Below, one piece after another: positions 59,101 to 64,000 of a stretch of 64,000 nt of DNA. The notes under the pieces were generated by a model that saw nothing but the letters and a program-made list of their open reading frames with translations, ran no database searches and had not been told where the DNA came from. Source of the DNA: Haematococcus lacustris (taxonomy: Eukaryota > Chlorophyta > Chlorophyceae > Chlamydomonadales > Haematococcaceae); assembly GCA_030144725.1 (NCBI GenBank), contig JASKMD010000006.1, positions 7,685,949 to 7,749,948 on the forward strand, given 5' to 3'. The stretch's first letter is position 1; every line of letters starts with the position of its first letter. Made by a program: the position numbers and the translations under genes.

Positions 59101-61820
59101 GGCAGGCAGGCAGGCAGGCTGGCCAAGGAGCAGCAGGGGGCAGTGTGGCAGGCAGTCCTGGTCAGGCCAGGGCAGCAGCTGGACCCCCTGGTGTGGCCCA
59201 CCTAGTGGAGCCAGGGTCGCCCTGTCGGCCTCAGCGGCCGCGCAGCTGGTTGTCAATGCGGCGCGACTCGTGGCGCTCCGTACCCACCACATGCAGGCCA
59301 CCCAGCCCCACCACCTCACGCTTCTCAGCATCTGTAACCGCCTTGAACTCCGTCAACATCAGCTGCGGCCAGGAGGGCGTGGGGGGAGAGAGGGCCTGCC
59401 TGCTTGCCCGCCCAGCCACCCTGTCGCATGGGCCTGAGCCTGAGCCACCTGTGGCCTGAGACCCCTAAGCCTGGGCCTGCTGCTGTGGTCAAGCACACAC
59501 CTGCCTGCCTGCCCAGTTGGCCTGCCACGTGGGCCCGAGCCTGAGCCTATGGCCCTCAGCTGTGGCCTGATGCCCCTGTGGCCTGCCCCCATCAGCCTGG
59601 GCCCCTGCAGCCCGCAGCAGCCGCTGACCTGGAAGGCCTCCCTGAGGGCCAGGATGACGGGGTCGCTGCTCACGCCCTTCTCACAGGCCACGCTCAGCCG
59701 GTCCTCAGCCTCCAGCAGCGACAGCTGGCGCTCGCCCCAAGAGGCGGCGGCGGCCTGCAGTAGTGGCGGCAGCAGCACCCCAGGTAAGGGGCAGGGAACA
59801 GGAAGGTGAGGCCAGTGGCGGTGCTGGCAGCACCCCAGGTACGGGCAGGGAACGGAAAGGTGAGAGCAGCAGACTGCAAGCGACTGCAGACCGCAGACCG
59901 CAGAGCAGTAGACCACAGACTGCAGACAGCCTATCCCCTGGAGAGCCCCTGGCCAGCAGTGGTGGCGGCAGCAGCACCCCAGGTGAAATCAGGGACCTGT
60001 TAAGCTGAGACTGCGGCAGACTGGCAGACTTGGCCAGCAGGCGGTAGCCTCACCCCTAGGGAGGAGCATGAGACCAGCCACAGGAGGCCGACCTACCGGT
60101 TGAACATCAACAGAGGCAGCAGCCCAGTGATCAGGCAACAGGCCAAGGCGGGACGGACGGAGAGGGGCAAGGGCTGGGATGGGCTTGTCCCCCTCCTCCC
60201 CACAGCCCCTATTTTAGGTCTCCCTCCTTCCCTCCCTCCCCTTCCCTCCCTCCCCTCCCTTCCCTCCCTCCCCTTCCCTCCCTCCCCTTCCCTCCCTTCC
60301 CTCCCTCCCCTTCCCTCCCTCCCCTTCCCTCCCTCCCCTTCCCTTTGCCTTGGTCAACTGCTGGGGACTTGCCTTCCATCCACTTCTCTCCCTCCCCATC
60401 CCCCCAACCTTACTGAACTGCTCAGGCCTCTCTGCCTACACCGCCCTACACGCCCTCCCTCCCTCCCTCCCCACCCCCCCCCCGCCCTCCCTCCCTCTCC
60501 CTTCCTTCCTCCCTCCTGCGCCCCACCTTGGCCGCCTGCTTGGCCAGCGTGAGGGTGGAGGCTGAGATGTCGCAGGGGAACAGGTCAGGGTTGGCTGCCC
60601 AGGAGCGCACCCGCGTCTTGCCGTCACGGCTCTTGCCAAACACGTTTTCTTCCTCAACTGCAGCCGAGGGCGAGAGGCAAGGAGGCGGTGGCAGCAGCGG
60701 TGGCAGCAGCGGTGGCAGCAGCTGCGGCCCAGGGGGCAACAGCACAGGGCCAGTGAGCACGAGGCTGGCTAGGGAAGGTGGACACAAGCTGGAAGCATGG
60801 GGTCATAGGGGCCAGGGGGAAGGCCAGGGCCACAGCGAGGGCAAGGTGAGGGCAGGGGGAGGGCCAGGGGAAGAGGGAGGCGTCCCAGGGGGCAACAGCG
60901 CAGGGCCAGCCAGGTGGGCCGCCCTGTGACTGTGACTGTGGTGTGTGTGCTAGGTGAGGTGGACGCGCTTCAACACAGGATCACAGCAGCAACAAGAGAG
61001 GGCCAGGGCTGAAACTAAGGCCAGGGGCAGTGTCAGGGACAGGGCCAGCAGTAAAGGCAGAGGCTGGGCCATGGGCAGAGGGAGGAGGTGAGGTCATGGT
61101 CAGGGGTGGGCCCAGCCGGCCCCTACAGCGTGTGGCACTGACCTTGTGAGACCACCTGCGGCATGAGCAGCTCCCTGAGCTTGAGGCGCGCCATGTAGTC
61201 AGGGTTGCCGCCCAGCAGGATGTCAGTGCCTGCAGCCACACCCTGACACCACACTCAGCTGGGCAGCGGCAGCAGCAGCTGAGGCAGCAGCCAGGGCCGG
61301 GAGTCAAGGCCTGAGGGGCGACAGGTGCAGCAGCGGGCTAGGCAGCAGCAGGTGACATGTGGAACAGCAGCACAGCAGCAGCAGCAGCCAGCCTTCACCT
61401 CTCTTGCACAATCCACACTCCTGACTGTTGGTGGCCCCAGCCCCCCTCATGGCCCCAGCCCTGGCTGCCCCCGCACCTCTGCCTGCCATGTTTGTTGAGA
61501 TGGTGACAGCGCTGCGCCGCCCGCTCTGAGCCACGATCTCACTCTCACGCTCCACATTCTCAGGCTTGGCGTTCAAAACCTACAACCAGGCCAGGCAGCA
61601 GTGGGCGGGGCAGGCTGGCAGGCAGACAGGCTAATCACGGTAGGTCGGTCGGTAGATTGGTCGGTCGGCCAGGCGCTGTAGTAGCTGTGTGCCCCACCTG
61701 GTGTTTGATGCCGGCCTCTGTGAGCATTGCGCTGAGGACCTCGCTGCGCTCCACACTGGTGGTGCCCACCAGGACTGGCCGCCCCGTGCTGTGCATGCGC
61801 TTGATCTCAGTCACCACAGC
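56156..61820 (-). CDS. SECA1: Plastid SecA preprotein translocase ATPase, C-terminal part (with in-frame TGA)
   Basis: Motor of the thylakoid Sec pathway. Thirteen minus-strand exons in phase: 61820-61698, 61579-61477, 61229-61143, 60657-60527, 59754-59629, 59362-59202, 58953-58876, 58436-58344, 57833-57695, 57431-57309, 56930-56818, 56685-56557 and 56396-56156 (TAA). Landmarks: [124 protein letters not shown] and [14 protein letters not shown]. Exon 59362-59202 has TGA at 59233-59231 where the motif [12 protein letters not shown] normally has Ser. All other exons are intact. The N-terminal helicase and preprotein-binding parts lie beyond 64000. The C-terminus is Lys-rich without the bacterial zinc-binding tail. 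Confidence 0.95.
60215..60510 (+). repeat. CCCTT/CCTCC pyrimidine tract in SecA intron
   Basis: Nearly pure C/T sequence built of CCCTTCCCTCC units over about 130 bases, then more C runs to 60510. Mirror-repeat-like polypyrimidine, potentially triplex-forming. Confidence 0.85.
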
Positions 61821-62334
61821 CTGCAGCCAGTCACCCTGTACACTCAGCCACCCCCCTAGCCACCGCCCCTGCCCGCCACCCCACCTCCCTAGCCGACCAG
61901 GCACCAGCGCCATCAGCCCCCCTGTGGCAGCCCATCCCACTCACCCTCCCACTGTCCCCGCCCAGCCAGCCGCAGCCCATCCCGTACCCCCTGCCTTGGC
62001 AGACTAGGCAGCCAGCCAGCCAGCCAGGCAGCCAGCCAGCCAGCCTGGCCCTGCACACCCCCACTGGCCCTGCGGGCTCTGCCGCCACCAACCCTCTGCC
62101 AGCGTGACCTCCCTCTCCCTGCCTCTGGCCTGTGGTGCCTGTGCCCACCAGGGCCTCACCAGCAACGACTCTCACACCACCACCACCACCACCACCACCC
62201 CCTCCCTGTGGCCCAAGGCCTTGGCCTGCTCCACCCCCCGCTGGCCACCCTGTCCCGGCACCACCACCCTCCCTGCCTCCCCTGCTGCCACACAGTCCTC
62301 CACCTCACACTGGCAGCGTCCAGCAGAGCCACAC

Positions 62335-64000
62335 CCGGCTGACTGCTTCACAGCTGACTGCTTTACAGCTGACTGCTTCACAGCTGACTGCTTTACAGCT
62401 GACTGCTTCACAGCTGACTGCTTCACAGCTGACTGCTTCACAGCTGACTGCTTTACAGCTGACTGCTTCACAGCTGACTGCTTCACAGCTGACTGCTTTA
62501 CAGCTGACTGCTTTACAGCTGACTGCTTCACAGCTGACTGCTTTACAGCTGACTGCTTTACAGCTGACTGCTCCACAGCTGACTGCTTCACAGCTGACTG
62601 CTTCACAGCTGACTGCTTTACAGCTGACTGCTTTACAGCTGACTGCTTCACAGCTGACTGCTTTACAGCTGACTGCTTCACAGCTGACTGCTTCACAGCT
62701 GACTGCTTTACAGCTGACTGCTTCACAGCTGACTGCTTTACAGCTGACTGCTTTACAGCTGACTGCTTTACAGCTGACTGCTTCACAGCTGACTGCTTTA
62801 CAGCTGACTGCTTTACAGCTGACTGCTCCACAGCTGACTGCTTCACAGCTGACTGCTTTACAGCTGACTGCTTCACAGCTGACTGCTTTACAGCTGACTG
62901 CTTCACAGCTGACTGCTTCACAGCTGACTGCTTCACAGCTGACTGCTTCACAGCTGACTGCTTTACAGCTGACTGCTTCACAGCTGACTGCTTTACAGCT
63001 GACTGCTTTACAGCTGACTGCTTCACAGCTGACTGCTTTACAGCTGACTGCTTCACAGCTGACTGCTTCACAGCTGACTGCTTTACAGCTGACTGCTTTA
63101 CAGCTGACTGCTTCACAGCTGACTGCTTTACAGCTGACTGCTTCACAGCTGACTGCTTCACAGCTGACTGCTTCACAGCTGACTGCTTTACAGCTGACTG
63201 CTTCACAGCTGACTGCTTCACAGCTGACTGCTTCACAGCTGACTGCTTCACAGCTGACTGCTTCACAGCTGACTGCTTCACAGCTGACTGCTTTACAGCT
63301 GACTGCTTTACAGCTGACTGCTTCACAGCTGACTGCTTTACAGCTGACTGCTTTACAGCTGACTGCTTTACAGCTGACTGCTTCACAGCTGACTGCTTTA
63401 CAGCTGACTGCTTCACAGCTGACTGCTTTACAGCTGACTGCTTCACAGCTGACTGCTTTACAGCTGACTGCTTCACAGCTGACTGCTTCACAGCTGACTG
63501 CTTTACAGCTGACTGCTTCACAGCTGACTGCTTTACAGCTGACTGCTTCACAGCTGACTGCTTCACAGCTGACTGCTTTACAGCTGACTGCTTCACAGCT
63601 GACTGCTTCACAGCTGACTGCTTTACAGCTGACTGCTTTACAGCTGACTGCTTCACAGCTGACTGCTTCACAGCTGACTGCTTCACAGCTGACTGCTTCA
63701 CAGCTGACTGCTTCACAGCTGACTGCTTTACAGCTGACTGCTTTACAGCTGACTGCTTTACAGCTGACTGCTTTACAGCTGACTGCTTCACAGCTGACTG
63801 CTTTACAGCTGACTGCTTTACAGCTGACTGCTCCACAGCTGACTGCTTCACAGCTGACTGCTTTACAGCTGACTGCTTCACAGCTGACTGCTTTACAGCT
63901 GACTGCTTCACAGCTGACTGCTTAACAGCTGACTGCTTTACAGCTGACTGCTTTACAGCTGACTGCTTTACAGCTGACTGCTTCACAGCTGACTGCTTCA
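62335..64000 (+). repeat. 15-bp minisatellite array, about 110 units, running off the right edge
   Basis: Unit CAGCTGACTGCTT(C/T)A, each with a PvuII site. Most units differ only at the C/T position. Three units read CTCCA (at about 62571, 62826 and 63831) and one reads CTTAA (at about 63921). Because 15 is divisible by three, frames on both strands stay open for some 600 codons (LTASQ/LTALQ and KQSAV pentapeptides), but this is a product of the repeat, not a gene. The position upstream of the first visible SecA exon implies an intron. Confidence 0.97.

Noticed and set aside
62132..63986. Two overlapping ORFs of about 600 codons on opposite strands (LTASQ and KQSAV pentapeptides)
   Set aside because: Both follow automatically from a 15-bp repeat with no stop in those frames. 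There is no start context, no splice partner and the location is the SecA gene's upstream intron.
62335..64000. CRISPR array
   Set aside because: The units are directly adjacent 15-mers without unique spacers, in a eukaryotic intron.

Overview
The window looks like nuclear DNA of a chlorophyte green alga, most likely a chlamydomonadalean and perhaps Haematococcus-like; the species is inference. It is GC-rich. Genes are split into many short exons with GT-AG introns. Introns are full of CTG/CAG, CAT, CA and CCCT simple repeats. Several genes have the volvocine TGTAA poly(A) motif downstream, and several products are plastid proteins. All exon coordinates were traced by hand from splice signals and phase; where I call a model complete, the summed exon length is a multiple of three.

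Layout. 1-888 (-): first exons of pyruvate kinase, running off the left edge. 2073-16159 (+): a very large gene of at least 25 exons ending in tandem UspA-like modules. 16160-18638: no supported gene, one AT-rich patch. 18639-20965 (+): plastid monothiol glutaredoxin of the GRXS16 type, complete. 21557-22781 (+): small basic protein, complete, unassigned.

24.6-39.8 kb holds a tandem segmental duplication of a head-to-head gene pair. A minus-strand HEAT-like gene (A1, A2) faces a plus-strand coiled-coil gene. The right copy (35196-38745) keeps a protein-kinase domain. The left copy (26746-29034) has a complete reading frame without it. The downstream 0.7-1.3 kb is more alike between copies than the proteins are. 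A 272-bp hAT-type miniature element with an 8-bp target-site duplication sits in the left copy. Two copies of one LINE (30.5-31.1 kb and 45.35-47.1 kb) lie downstream.

41465-43944 (+): a probable plastid-targeted protein, partly modelled. 48295-50722 (-): a complete protein kinase with a hydrophobic C-terminal tail. It is divergent, across about 194 bp, from 50917-55206 (+), the thylakoid calcium-sensing receptor CAS (10 exons, complete). 56156-61820 (-): the C-terminal two thirds of plastid SecA (13 exons), with an in-frame TGA inside the conserved RGR-x-GRQGDPG motif. 62335-64000 is a 15-bp minisatellite of roughly 110 units, probably in an upstream SecA intron.

The recognisable genes point to plastid housekeeping: protein import into thylakoids (SecA), thylakoid Ca2+ signalling (CAS), Fe-S/redox (GRXS16) and glycolysis (PK). 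The interspersed duplicated kinase/HEAT block and its transposons are the accessory part.
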